Source of the DNA: an uncultured Helicobacteraceae bacterium
GTDB taxonomy: Bacteria > Campylobacterota > Campylobacteria > Campylobacterales > UBA6016
DNA length: 49,535 nt
Assembly: GCA_937973585.1 (NCBI GenBank)
Contig: CALJKN010000130.1
Coordinates: 1 to 49,535, forward strand
Reading direction: 5' to 3'
Program-made: the position numbers and the translations under genes
Part shown: piece after piece, positions 6,636 through 15,471 of the stretch
Layout of the letters: every line of letters starts with the position of its first letter
Position numbering within the stretch: the first letter of the stretch is position 1
The notes under the pieces: generated by a model
The model's input: the letters and a program-made list of their open reading frames with translations, nothing else
Database searches by the model: none
Told to the model about the DNA's origin: nothing

Positions 6636-8384
6636 TTGAGAACCCATTATTGCGGCGAAGTAAGCCTAGAAGATATAGGCTCCGAGGTAACCGTCTGTGG
6701 ATGGACAAATAGTTACAGAGACCACGGAGAACTCGTTTTTATAGATTTAAGAGACAAGAGCGGACTTGTCCAGCTGGTATGCGACCCGAAAGACGGAGTG
6801 GAAGCGCACAAGGCGGCTACCGAGGTCAGAGACGAGTATGTGATTATCGCCAAAGGTACGGTTAGAAGAAGAGGTGAGGGGCTTGAAAACCCGAAACTAA
6901 AAACCGGAGCTTTGGAGATAGTAGTGAGTAGCCTCGTTATCGAGAACAAATCACCGACTCCCCCTTTTCAAATCGGCGACGACAAAGTAAACGAAGAGCT
7001 AAGGCTAAAATATAGATTTTTGGAACTTAGAGACCCAAAACACCTAAATAAATTTATAGCCCGTTCAAAGGTTACCGTAGCGGTCAGAAACTATTTTGAC
7101 CAAAACGGATTTTTGGAGGTTGAGACTCCTATACTCACAAAATCTACGCCGGAAGGGGCAAGGGATTATCTGGTTCCTAGCCGTGTTCACGGTGGAGAAT
7201 TTTTTGCACTTCCTCAGTCTCCACAGCTATTCAAGCAGTTACTTATGGTTGCCGGATTCGATAGATATTTTCAGGTTGCTAGATGTTTTAGAGATGAGGA
7301 TCTAAGAAGCGATAGACAACCTGAGTTTACTCAGGTGGATGTCGAGATGAGCTTTTGTGACGACGAGCAGGTGATAGCGACTGCCGAGGGTGCGCTAAAA
7401 GCTGCCTTCAGTGCGGTAGGTGTTGAGATATCAACCCCTTTTGCTAGAATGAAATATTCGGAAGCGATGGAAAAATACGGTTCAGACAAACCGGATATGA
7501 GATACTCTCTGCCGCTAACGGATGTGATTGATTTGTTTGCAAATACCGAGCTAAAAGTATTTGCGGAAATAGCGAAAATGCCGCATATAAATAGGATAAA
7601 AGCACTAAATGTAGAGGGTGGCGAGAAGCTAACCAGAAAAGAGATAGACGCTCTGACCGATTATGTTGCAAAATTCGGTGCAAAAGGTCTTGCTTGGCTA
7701 AAAGTGAAAGAGGATATGACCCTTCAAGGGCCGATCGAAAAATTCCTAAGCGATGCCGAAAAAACAGAGCTTGTAAATAGACTAGGCTCAAAAGCGGGAG
7801 ATCTCATATTCTTTGGAGCCGGCAAAAAAGCTACCGTGCTTGAGTATATGGGGAGACTCAGACAAGAGGTTGCAAGACTGATGGGTCTTATCGATGAAAA
7901 CAGATACGAATTTTTATGGGTTGTAGATTTCCCTATGTTTGAAGTGGACGAAGGGAAGGTAAAAGCCCTTCATCACCCGTTTACGATGCCTAGGACACTA
8001 GATGACGAGAATCTGGAAAATATCGAATCGGTAGCTTATGATATAGTTCTAAACGGCTATGAGATAGGCGGCGGAAGTATTAGGATACACAAAGAGGATA
8101 CCCAAAAAGAGGTATTTAGGCTTCTTGGAATCGGCGAAGAGGAGGCAAAAGAGAAGTTTGGATTCCTTCTGGACGCTCTCAAATTCGGGGCTCCTCCGCA
8201 CGGCGGTTTCGCACTTGGGCTTGACAGACTTGTTATGCTGATTACAAAATCTGAAAGTATCAGAGACGTTATAGCGTTCCCGAAAACGCAGAAAGCTCAG
8301 TGTCTCATGACGGCGGCACCGAGTCCGGTAGAGGATACACAGCTAAAAGAACTCTCAATCAGAGTGAGCAAAATAGGAAGTTGA
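6636..8384 (+). CDS. aspS: aspartyl-tRNA synthetase
   Basis: This 582-residue class II synthetase attaches aspartate to tRNA-Asp. An N-terminal OB-fold anticodon domain (VTVCGWTNSYRDHGELVFIDLRD) precedes the catalytic domain. Visible motifs are the FRDEDLRSDRQPEFTQVDVE block (motif 2), the bacterial GAD insertion in the middle, and GFALGLDRLVMLI (motif 3) near the end. Length is normal for the bacterial type. The start is TTG at 6636, supported by TTAAGGAAAC upstream and by the family N-terminus RTHYCGE. In some Campylobacterota, such as Helicobacter, AspRS also charges tRNA-Asn for GatCAB. Whether that holds here cannot be read by eye. Confidence 0.97.
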   Translation: MRTHYCGEVSLEDIGSEVTVCGWTNSYRDHGELVFIDLRDKSGLVQLVCDPKDGVEAHKAATEVRDEYVIIAKGTVRRRGEGLENPKLKTGALEIVVSSLVIENKSPTPPFQIGDDKVNEELRLKYRFLELRDPKHLNKFIARSKVTVAVRNYFDQNGFLEVETPILTKSTPEGARDYLVPSRVHGGEFFALPQSPQLFKQLLMVAGFDRYFQVARCFRDEDLRSDRQPEFTQVDVEMSFCDDEQVIATAEGALKAAFSAVGVEISTPFARMKYSEAMEKYGSDKPDMRYSLPLTDVIDLFANTELKVFAEIAKMPHINRIKALNVEGGEKLTRKEIDALTDYVAKFGAKGLAWLKVKEDMTLQGPIEKFLSDAEKTELVNRLGSKAGDLIFFGAGKKATVLEYMGRLRQEVARLMGLIDENRYEFLWVVDFPMFEVDEGKVKALHHPFTMPRTLDDENLENIESVAYDIVLNGYEIGGGSIRIHKEDTQKEVFRLLGIGEEEAKEKFGFLLDALKFGAPPHGGFALGLDRLVMLITKSESIRDVIAFPKTQKAQCLMTAAPSPVEDTQLKELSIRVSKIGS

Positions 8385-8617
8385 GGCTTGTAGATACAAA
8401 AAGTGGGGATTTGATCGAGATAGAGGAGTTTTTGGCTCCTTTTTGCGATATAGAGACCAGAATATGTTCTATGGGATTAAATAAAGGGGAGGTGGCGAGA
8501 GTCGTCTCTAACTCTTTTTTGAGTCCGGTTTTGTTGGATATTTACGGAACTAAAATTGCGATATCAAAAACCGAAGCAAAAAAGATAAAAGTCAAATTAA
8601 TTTCAAAGGGGAGTTGA
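8381..8617 (+). CDS. FeoA-domain protein
   Basis: This protein of about 78 residues has the FeoA/SH3-like core: a start reading LVDTKSGDLIEIEEFLAP, then ETRICSMGLNKGEVARVV (the 'r.r.lGl.pG..v.v' stretch) and LLDIYGTKIAISKTEAKKI (the 'v.v.g..iaL...a..I' end). FeoA proteins modulate ferrous-iron transport by FeoB, but no feoB is nearby, so the role is uncertain. I place the start at the TTG overlapping the aspS stop (TTGA), because similarity begins there. An upstream in-frame start would lie inside aspS. Confidence 0.72.
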   Translation: MRLVDTKSGDLIEIEEFLAPFCDIETRICSMGLNKGEVARVVSNSFLSPVLLDIYGTKIAISKTEAKKIKVKLISKGS

Positions 8618-8621
8618 ATTT

Positions 8622-9194
8622 ATGAAAAAACTATTTCTAATTATAGGTGCGCCTGGTAGCGGAAAAACAACCGATGCGAGTATCATCGCAGAGAGAAATC
8701 CGGATAATACGGCTCACTACTCTACTGGTGATTTGCTAAGAGCTGAAGTTGCAAGCGGTTCGGAGCTTGGTAAAACTATAGACGGTTTTGTCTCAAAAGG
8801 GAACCTTGTTCCTTTAGAGATAGTAATCAACACTGTAGTAAAAGCTATCAAAGAGAGCTCAAAAGAGGTTGTTTTGATAGACGGTTTCCCTAGAAGCGTA
8901 GAGCAAATGGAAAAACTAGACGAAGTACTATCTACCGAATCTAGCGTTTCCCTTGTTAACGTCATAGAGGTTGAAGTTAGCGAAGAGGTAGCCAGAGACA
9001 GAGTTTTGGGTAGAGCCAGAGGGGCTGACGACAACGTTGAAGTATTTAATAACAGAATGAAAGTATTTACAGAGCCGCTAGAGGCTATCAGAAGTTTTTA
9101 CGGCAAAAAAGGTGTATATCACACTATCAATGCCGAGAGAACTATCGAAGAGATCGTATCTGACATGGACGCTTTTGTTAAAAGTAAAATTTAG
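8622..9194 (+). CDS. adk: adenylate kinase
   Basis: This 190-residue enzyme catalyses ATP + AMP = 2 ADP. The P-loop GAPGSGKTT (residues 9-17), STGDLLRAEV (AMP binding), VLIDGFPRS and the LID arginines in RDRVLGRARGADDN are all present. The LID is short, without a zinc-binding insertion, as is usual in Campylobacterota. It lies 4 bases after the feoA-like gene in the aspS operon. A GC-rich hairpin (9213-9230) without a T-run follows it. Confidence 0.96.
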   Translation: MKKLFLIIGAPGSGKTTDASIIAERNPDNTAHYSTGDLLRAEVASGSELGKTIDGFVSKGNLVPLEIVINTVVKAIKESSKEVVLIDGFPRSVEQMEKLDEVLSTESSVSLVNVIEVEVSEEVARDRVLGRARGADDNVEVFNNRMKVFTEPLEAIRSFYGKKGVYHTINAERTIEEIVSDMDAFVKSKI

Positions 9195-9254
9195 TTTTTC
9201 CTAACTTTTTATCCGTCGCTTTTGCGGCGGAACCTTTATCTCAAAGGTGCTTTG

Positions 9255-10001
9255 ATGAACTTCTACGCTTGTATTATAGGGACCGAGCTTCTAAACGGTC
9301 GCCGCAAAGACTCCCATTTTGATTTTTTAAATACCGAACTTTTAACCCGTGGACATGAGCTAAAAGCCAGTTTTGTTATAAAAGACGAGCCTGATTTTAT
9401 TGCCGATGTTTTTGAGCTAATCAAAAAAGATGAAAAATCGGTAATGTTTTGTTTCGGCGGAATCGGCTCCACGCCGGACGACTATACTAGAGATACCGCA
9501 GCCAGAGTTTTTAGCGACGGGTATATGGAGTATAATGACGATATTTGCAAGGTTTTGACGGACAGATTCGGTGATGCGGCCTATCCGGATAGGATTAAAA
9601 TGGGATATTTGCCGAGGGGGGCAGGGCTTTTAGCTAACAAGATAAACAATATATCCGGATTTTATCTGGATGAGCGATTTTTCTTTGTTCCCGGTTTCCC
9701 TGAGATGGCTCATCCGATGATTGTGGAAGCTCTCGATAGGTTTTACCCGAAAGGTGAGATAAAGTACAAAAAAACATTTACCGTATTCGGCTCCGAGGGT
9801 GAACTGGTAGATATCATGCAGACGCTCCCGCCGTCGGTGGAGTTTTCGAGTCTTCCTATTTTGGACGGGGAGAAGAGGGTGGTCGAGATATATTTAGCCT
9901 CTTTTAGCTCCTGTATCACAGAGGATTGTTTTGAGCATTTTGTCGTCCATACCGAAAAACGCGGATTAAGGTGGAGAGAGGGCGGATATTATGATAAATA
10001 A
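9255..10001 (+). CDS. CinA-type molybdopterin-binding-domain protein
   Basis: This 248-residue protein has the MoaB/MogA-like fold of CinA N-terminal domains: an IIGTELLNGRRKDSHFDFL start, CFGGIGSTPDDYTRDTAA (the usual TGGLGPT.DD.T motif) and a conserved YLPRGAGLLANKINNISGFY / FVPGFPEMAHPM stretch. CinA N-domains hydrolyse ADP-ribose or FAD-like pyrophosphates. The C-terminal nicotinamide deamidase domain is absent. I chose the ATG at 9255, which has AAAGG upstream and keeps the family N-terminus. An in-frame extension to 9222 has no support. It overlaps yidD by 11 bases. Confidence 0.8.
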   Translation: MNFYACIIGTELLNGRRKDSHFDFLNTELLTRGHELKASFVIKDEPDFIADVFELIKKDEKSVMFCFGGIGSTPDDYTRDTAARVFSDGYMEYNDDICKVLTDRFGDAAYPDRIKMGYLPRGAGLLANKINNISGFYLDERFFFVPGFPEMAHPMIVEALDRFYPKGEIKYKKTFTVFGSEGELVDIMQTLPPSVEFSSLPILDGEKRVVEIYLASFSSCITEDCFEHFVVHTEKRGLRWREGGYYDK

Positions 10002-10329
10002 AGCGGCAATAGCTTTTGTCCGCTTTTACCAGAGATTTATCTCCCCTGTTACCGTAGGTTCTTGCAGATACCACCCCAGTTGCAGTGAGTATGCCGTGTG
10101 GCAGTTTGAGACAAACGGATTTTTTAGGGCTGTTTTTGCCTCTTTGTTTCGTATACTTAGGTGTAACAAGCTTTTTGACGGGGGGATAGAGTATCCGACG
10201 ACAAATTTTAAAAAACCTATAAACAAACTACAAAAAAACGGTGAGCCAAAAGAGATAAAGTATTTTTTTGTCCCCCAAAAAAACGGCTCTTTTTTGACGA
10301 TAAAACGGATAGATTTCAGGAGAGCCTAA
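9991..10329 (+). CDS. yidD: membrane protein insertion efficiency factor YidD
   Basis: This 112-residue protein carries the hallmark block FYQRFISP then CRYHPSCSEYA at residues ~13-35, and RILRCNKLFDGGIEY (usually RLLRCnPfh.GG.D). YidD helps YidC-dependent membrane insertion. Unusually for the family it is not next to rpmH-rnpA-yidC here; it overlaps the CinA-like gene. Its 3' end overlaps the convergent hemW by 14 bases. The C-terminal ~40 residues are longer and more charged than in the shortest family members. Confidence 0.92.
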   Translation: MINKAAIAFVRFYQRFISPVTVGSCRYHPSCSEYAVWQFETNGFFRAVFASLFRILRCNKLFDGGIEYPTTNFKKPINKLQKNGEPKEIKYFFVPQKNGSFLTIKRIDFRRA

Positions 10330-11359
10330 CAGCTGCTTCGTCCGCCAAAAAAAAGTCCAAAGAGTATATCTTGCCGTTTTTTATCTCTATTATTTTTGCC
10401 TCTAGCAGATAGTCTATCTCTTTTTGTTTTTTGCTTACCATCGAGATATCGACACCTACATCGCTTCTAAGCCCCAAAAATATTCTCTCCGTTTTTTGCT
10501 CATCAGCCGTTACCGATTCATACTCATATTCGGTCGGATTTTTTATATACTCCTCAATCTCCTTGTGCGGGTAAACCCTTTTTTCTCCGTCAAACCCAAC
10601 AGCTCCGGCTCCGATACCGATATATGGTTTATACTCCCAATACCCCCTGTTGTGGAGGGATTTTATTTTTCCGAAAGCAGCTACCTCATAATGCAAAAAT
10701 CCGCCGCTAATTAGCCTATCCGATACATATCTGGCCGCTTTGTCATCGTATCTTGTCTCTATTTTTTTTTCAAAAAAAGGTGTCCCCTCTTCGATTGTGA
10801 GAGAGTAGGCCGAGATATGTTCTGTGTTTAAAGCCAAAAAACCGTCTAACTCTTTTTTTAGAAACTCCAAATCGTCAAATTCGGTATCGTACATAAAATC
10901 GGCCGATATGTTTGAAAAACCGGCCACCCTCAGGGTCTCAACACTCTGAATCCCCTCTTTTGCCGTGTGCCCTCTCCCTAAAAAAGTGAGCTTTTGGTTA
11001 TGTAGACTCTGAAGCCCTAGACTTATCCTGTTTACACCCGCTTTTTTTAAGGTTTCTGCTTTGCTCTTTGAGGTTGATTTTGGATTCATCTCTACGGTTA
11101 TCTCCGTGTTGCAATCCGTAAAGGGGGAGATTAGTCCAAAAATTTCCTCAAGTGCATATTCCGGCAGAACGCTAGGTGTCCCCCCGCCCATGTATACGGA
11201 GCCGAATTTGCTGTTTTTATCTATTTTTGAGAGTTCAAAGCCGATAGCTTTTTTCATCGAATCTACATATTTGGGTATCAGCTCTTTTTTTGAAGCAAAC
11301 GAGTTAAAGGCGCAATATCCGCATTTGCTATCACAAAAAGGAACATGTAAATAAAGCAG
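10316..11359 (-). CDS. hemW: HemW-type radical SAM protein, apparent CTG start
   Basis: This 347-residue HemN/HemW-family protein has the radical-SAM cluster motif C-x3-C-x2-C (FCDSKCGYC, Cys 9, 13, 16), then VYMGGGTPS and ISADFMYDTEF. HemW is a heme-binding chaperone formerly called oxygen-independent coproporphyrinogen oxidase. The first in-frame ATG (11257) would remove the whole cluster motif. The frame upstream is closed by TAA two codons before a CTG at 11359-11357. AAGGA sits 6 bases before that CTG, and no ATG, GTG or TTG lies between it and the cysteines. I therefore infer CTG initiation, giving N-terminus LLYLHVPFC. Confidence 0.88.
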   Translation of the reverse strand: MLYLHVPFCDSKCGYCAFNSFASKKELIPKYVDSMKKAIGFELSKIDKNSKFGSVYMGGGTPSVLPEYALEEIFGLISPFTDCNTEITVEMNPKSTSKSKAETLKKAGVNRISLGLQSLHNQKLTFLGRGHTAKEGIQSVETLRVAGFSNISADFMYDTEFDDLEFLKKELDGFLALNTEHISAYSLTIEEGTPFFEKKIETRYDDKAARYVSDRLISGGFLHYEVAAFGKIKSLHNRGYWEYKPYIGIGAGAVGFDGEKRVYPHKEIEEYIKNPTEYEYESVTADEQKTERIFLGLRSDVGVDISMVSKKQKEIDYLLEAKIIEIKNGKIYSLDFFLADEAAVRLS

Positions 11360-11426
11360 GTTTTATCCTTTTTTTGTTACCATTTTAGCCAAATGTAACC
11401 AGTATTTGCTAATAAAAGAGCGTTAG

Positions 11427-11900
11427 ATGGCAGACAAAAAATATAGACCGAACGTTGCCGCTATTGTTCTGTCGTCGGGTTATCCCGCAGAGACTAAACT
11501 ATTTATCGGTCTAAGAAGCGATATGAAAGATGTCTGGCAGTTTCCGCAGGGCGGAATTGACGAGGACGAATCGCCGAAAGACGCTCTTTTTAGAGAGTTG
11601 GACGAGGAGATCGGAACCGATAACATCGAAATAGTATCTGAATATCCTGATTGGGAATATTACGACTTTCCCGATAGCGTCGCCAAAAACAAAAAACTAT
11701 ATAACTACGACGGACAAAAACAACGTTATTATTTAGTGAGAGTAAAAAACGATTCCGAGATAAATATCAAAACGGAACATCCGGAATTTAGCGAATACAA
11801 ATTCGTGAAATTCGAGAATGTATTTGATTATATCTCCCATTTCAAAAAACCTATTTACAAAAAAGTCCTCGCATATTTTAAAAAAGAGGGCTTTATTTAA
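11427..11900 (+). CDS. rppH: RNA pyrophosphohydrolase (Nudix)
   Basis: This 157-residue Nudix enzyme removes pyrophosphate from 5'-triphosphate mRNA ends, which starts RNA decay. The Nudix box is GGIDEDESPKDALFRELDEE (~43-62, G-x5-E-x7-REL-x2-E). WQFPQGG just before it and YYDFP, KQRYYLV further on are typical RppH features. Length is normal. It opens the conserved Campylobacterota block with lysC 22 bases downstream. Confidence 0.93.
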   Translation: MADKKYRPNVAAIVLSSGYPAETKLFIGLRSDMKDVWQFPQGGIDEDESPKDALFRELDEEIGTDNIEIVSEYPDWEYYDFPDSVAKNKKLYNYDGQKQRYYLVRVKNDSEINIKTEHPEFSEYKFVKFENVFDYISHFKKPIYKKVLAYFKKEGFI

Positions 11901-11922
11901 AGCTTTAAAATAAGGTGCGTAT

Positions 11923-13122
11923 ATGTTGATAGTGCAAAAATTCGGCGGTACAAGTGTCGGAAACCTTGAGAGAATTGAAAATGTAGCAAATAGAGTCTCC
12001 AAAACCTTAAAAGATGGTCACTCTGTTGTAGTTGTGGTATCTGCCATGAGCGGCGAGACGAATAAACTAATAGAGTACACCGAGTATTTTACAAAAACTC
12101 CGGATAAGCAGGCGATGGATTTTGTCGTTAGCTCCGGCGAGAGAGTGACGGCCGGACTGCTTGCTATTGCATTAAATGCAAAGGGGCACAAGGCGATGGC
12201 AATGAGCGGTAGACAGGCCGGAATAGTAACTAATAATGCGTTTACGACGGCAAGAATCTCCGATATCGACGGGAACAATATGCTCGGTAAGCTAAAAGAG
12301 GGGAACGTAATCGTCGTTGCCGGATTTCAGGGGATTACCGAAGACGGCGTAGTAACCACGTTAGGACGTGGCGGTAGTGACCTCACGGCCGTTGCTATAG
12401 CCGGAGCGCTAAAAGCTGATTTATGTGAGATCTATACGGATGTTGACGGCGTATATACAACCGATCCTAGAATTGAGCCGAAAGCTAAAAAACTAAACGT
12501 AATCAGCTATGACGAGATGTTGGAGCTTGCATCGGCAGGGGCAAAAGTATTGCAAAACCGCTCCGTAGAACTAGCCAAAAAACTAGAGGTAAATCTGGTA
12601 ACCAGAAGTAGTTTTAACGAAAACGAAGGGACACTTATAACGAAGGAAAACGATATGATGGAAAACGTACTTGTAAGCGGTATAGCGCTTGATAAAAATC
12701 AGGTAGCGGTAACGGTCAGAGGGGTTGAAGATAGACCGGGGATCGCCGCAGAGATATTTGAGACACTTTCAAACGAAGATATCGTCGTGGATATGATAGT
12801 GCAAAACGTAGGACAAGACAGCAAAGCAAACATCAGCTTTACCGTCCCGCAAAACGAGCTCGAGAGGGTCAAGGTGATAATGGCAAAATTTGCTCAGGCA
12901 ATCGTAACTTATGATTCGGAAGTATCAAAAGTATCCGTTGTAGGTGTAGGTATGAAAAGCCACAGCGGGATAGCGGCAAAAGCCTTTACCACGCTAGCAA
13001 AAGAGAACATCAATATACTTATGATTAGTACCTCCGAGATAAAAATATCTATACTTATCAACGAGAAATACGGCGAACTGGCTGTTAGGGCTTTACACGA
13101 AGCTTACGAACTGGGCAAATAG
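11923..13122 (+). CDS. lysC: aspartate kinase
   Basis: This 399-residue enzyme makes aspartyl-4-phosphate, the first step to lysine, diaminopimelate, threonine and methionine. The kinase motif IVQKFGGTSVGNLERI opens the protein. TTLGRGGSDLTAVAIAGAL and the CEIYTDVDGVYTTDPR block follow. Two ACT domains (from ~residue 255; VRGVEDRPGIAAEIF and VGVGMKSHSGIAAKAF) give feedback control, probably by lysine and/or threonine. It is followed 5 bases later by hobA. Confidence 0.96.
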   Translation: MLIVQKFGGTSVGNLERIENVANRVSKTLKDGHSVVVVVSAMSGETNKLIEYTEYFTKTPDKQAMDFVVSSGERVTAGLLAIALNAKGHKAMAMSGRQAGIVTNNAFTTARISDIDGNNMLGKLKEGNVIVVAGFQGITEDGVVTTLGRGGSDLTAVAIAGALKADLCEIYTDVDGVYTTDPRIEPKAKKLNVISYDEMLELASAGAKVLQNRSVELAKKLEVNLVTRSSFNENEGTLITKENDMMENVLVSGIALDKNQVAVTVRGVEDRPGIAAEIFETLSNEDIVVDMIVQNVGQDSKANISFTVPQNELERVKVIMAKFAQAIVTYDSEVSKVSVVGVGMKSHSGIAAKAFTTLAKENINILMISTSEIKISILINEKYGELAVRALHEAYELGK

Positions 13123-13127
13123 GTAGT

Positions 13128-13667
13128 TTGAAGGAGCTATTGGAGTGGACTCTCGCTACTATAAGAGAGCGAAGCGAGTTTGGGTGGCTTGAGGAGAGGC
13201 GTTTTGAGTGGGTTCCGTTGGTCCAAAACTGCCTCGGTACCGTTTTGTCCGGCTCTGCCGTCATTATACTAACCGACAAAGAGCGCTCATGGTTTGGGGA
13301 GTATCTGGTAAAAAGTATCAATAAACCGAATAAAAACAGACCGTTTTTGCCGTTTTTTTCGGCTCATTGTCTTTTTCCGGGGTTGGATGCTTTTAGTGCA
13401 AAAGAGACATTCGGGGCATATACAGATATGCTTGATATCGTCTTTAAGCACTATATTTTTTGGTATATCGGCAGGGGTGACGACAAAATGACCTCTTTTG
13501 TCAGGCAAAGAGAGGATAGCTTTTTGTGGATATTTGACGAGCAGAGCAGTAATAGCTTTTATCTAAAATCAATAGATGAGGCGCTTGATACGAAGCTGAT
13601 ATCCCTTACCTCTCTTTTTAACAAAACTATCGATGCGGTGATGTTTTCAAAAGTCAAATTAGGCTGA
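13128..13667 (+). CDS. hobA: HobA, DnaA-binding replication regulator
   Basis: This 179-residue protein has a SIS-like fold in known structures. It is specific to Campylobacterota, where it stimulates oligomerisation of DnaA at the origin. The N-terminal LLEWTLATIRERSEFGWLEERRFEW, the central VIILTDKERSWFGEYL, and the genomic slot between lysC and holB all match. The start is TTG at 13128, supported by similarity from residue 2 and the 5-base gap to lysC. It is the best single taxonomic marker in the window. Confidence 0.9.
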   Translation: MKELLEWTLATIRERSEFGWLEERRFEWVPLVQNCLGTVLSGSAVIILTDKERSWFGEYLVKSINKPNKNRPFLPFFSAHCLFPGLDAFSAKETFGAYTDMLDIVFKHYIFWYIGRGDDKMTSFVRQREDSFLWIFDEQSSNSFYLKSIDEALDTKLISLTSLFNKTIDAVMFSKVKLG

Positions 13668-13671
13668 AAAA

Positions 13672-14319
13672 ATGGGTGATTTTTTTAGTGCCGAAAAGCT
13701 ATACGGGAACGGTTTTATACTCATATCTGCTAATTTTGATGCCTCTATAGAGGGGCTTTCAAGTACCCTTAATATACAAATCCAAATCTTCCCGAAGCCT
13801 TACAAAGGTCAAAAAGACCTCTTGGTCGAAGATGTCGAGGATATTATGGAGGCGGCTTATCTCACCGGAGACGAGAGGCTTTTTATCCTCCGTTCCGACA
13901 ACTACTCTTCCGTTGTCCAAAATAGACTCTTAAAACTATTAGAGGAGCCTCCGGTCGGGGTAAAGTTTTGTATCCTTGCAAACTCTAAATCTGCTATTTT
14001 GCCAACCATCCGTTCACGTCTCCCGTCATTTTCCGAAAACAACAAAAGAGATTTACCTAAAATAGGGATAGAGCTCAAAAAAATAACACCCCAATCGATG
14101 TTTGAAGAACTAAAAAGGGTTGAAAAGCTAGATAGAGAAGATGCAAAAAACTATCTGTTTGCAATGCTTGATGAGTATATAAAATACCGGATGTTTGAAG
14201 AACCTACCAGAAACACGGCGGTTTTGGAGCTTTTCGAGCGTTCCTTTAGACTGCTGTCGCTAAACACTTCCCCTAAAATAGTATTTGCAACAATCTTGTC
14301 CGAGCTTGCCAGACGATGA
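13672..14319 (+). CDS. holB: DNA polymerase III delta' subunit
   Basis: This 215-residue clamp-loader subunit is a reduced AAA+ protein of the short Campylobacterota type. Visible signals are LLVEDVEDIMEAAYLTGDERLFIL, then LLKLLEEPPVGVKFCILA (the NALLKtLEEPp block) and ILPTIRSRLPSF (the SRC-like sensor region). A Walker A motif is missing, as expected for a non-hydrolysing delta'. It overlaps folP by 4 bases. Confidence 0.88.
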   Translation: MGDFFSAEKLYGNGFILISANFDASIEGLSSTLNIQIQIFPKPYKGQKDLLVEDVEDIMEAAYLTGDERLFILRSDNYSSVVQNRLLKLLEEPPVGVKFCILANSKSAILPTIRSRLPSFSENNKRDLPKIGIELKKITPQSMFEELKRVEKLDREDAKNYLFAMLDEYIKYRMFEEPTRNTAVLELFERSFRLLSLNTSPKIVFATILSELARR

Positions 14320-15461
14320 TAACGAGGCTCTCAAACGATACCTCTTTGCGTAGTGTATTTGAAAAAATAGGTGTAGATTGTGGCGGCCAAGGGATAATGG
14401 CAAAAAAAGGTGAGCAATTTCTCTTTTATATATCCGGATTAAATATCAAAGCGGCAAATATCCTAAAGCAAGATGCGTTGTCGATCGGGGCCGATTTGGC
14501 GGTTAGCAAGGATATGGCCTCAATGAGTGCCGATTTTACCAATGCCTTGCTCATTTGCAATAAATCACAACTTGAAAAACTTATAAAAAAAGAGTCTATT
14601 CAGCCGTTCGGGTTAAAAAAAATAGCCGACGGGCTAAAGGTATATCTGAGTTCAAGCAATCTCAAATCCCCGCAGATAATGGGTATTCTAAACATAAACG
14701 AAGATAGTTTTTTTGAAAAAAGCAGGACATCCGAGAGTGTATTTTGTGATAGATTTTTGCAGACGGTGGATGATGGAGCGGATATTATAGACATTGGGGC
14801 GGTATCCAGTAGACCTGGATCTGTTTATTGCGGCGAGGATGAGGAGTTAAGGCGGTTAAGCCCGATTTTTGAATCAATCCAAAAAAACTCCTTATTTAAA
14901 AGTGCCGACATCAGTGTCGATACCTTTAGCCCAAAAGCTGCAAAAGCGGCATTGGATGCGGGGTGTAAAATTATCAACGATATATGTGGGCTAGAATCCG
15001 ATGAGTTGGCCGAAATAGCCGGAAAATACAGCGCAAAGGTTGTCATAATGCACAAAAAAGGGGAGACGGCTACCATGCAAAACTCCCCCTCTTATGATGA
15101 TATTTTCGGCGAAGTTTCGGAGTTTTTCAAAGATAGAATCCAAAAAGCGGTCAAATACGGTATAAAAGATATTGTTTTAGATGTCGGGATAGGTTTTGGA
15201 AAAAGTTTGTCGCACAATACGGCACTCATAAAGCATTTGGGTGACTTTAAAAAATTCGGCTTTGAACTACTTGTTGGAGCTAGTAGGAAAAGTATGATAG
15301 GGTCGATAACCGGAAAAAATACTGCCGATAGACTAGCCGGAACCCTTGCCGTGCACCAAAAAGCGCTTGACTACGGAGCCGATATTATCAGGTGCCACGA
15401 CGTAAAAGAGCATGCCGATATGCTAAAAGTATGGACGGCATTTAAAAATCAAAGTATCTAG
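14316..15461 (+). CDS. folP: dihydropteroate synthase
   Basis: This 381-residue enzyme condenses p-aminobenzoate with dihydropterin pyrophosphate in folate synthesis. The catalytic TIM barrel starts near residue 120 with QIMGILNINEDSFFEKSRT (the 'imGilNvTpDSFsdgg' motif). DDGADIIDIGAVSSRPGS, KIINDICGLESDE, IVLDVGIGFGKSLSHN and LLVGASRKSMIG follow. The ~115-residue N-terminal extension is characteristic of this phylum's FolP. It is coupled to holB. Confidence 0.94.
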   Translation: MITRLSNDTSLRSVFEKIGVDCGGQGIMAKKGEQFLFYISGLNIKAANILKQDALSIGADLAVSKDMASMSADFTNALLICNKSQLEKLIKKESIQPFGLKKIADGLKVYLSSSNLKSPQIMGILNINEDSFFEKSRTSESVFCDRFLQTVDDGADIIDIGAVSSRPGSVYCGEDEELRRLSPIFESIQKNSLFKSADISVDTFSPKAAKAALDAGCKIINDICGLESDELAEIAGKYSAKVVIMHKKGETATMQNSPSYDDIFGEVSEFFKDRIQKAVKYGIKDIVLDVGIGFGKSLSHNTALIKHLGDFKKFGFELLVGASRKSMIGSITGKNTADRLAGTLAVHQKALDYGADIIRCHDVKEHADMLKVWTAFKNQSI

Positions 15462-15471
15462 GGGCGGCAAA

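Noticed and set aside
9213..9230. GC-rich hairpin after adk as a terminator
   Set aside because: The stem (CCGTCGC/GCGGCGG) is good, but it is followed by AACCTTTAT rather than a T-run, and the next gene starts 25 bases later in the same direction.
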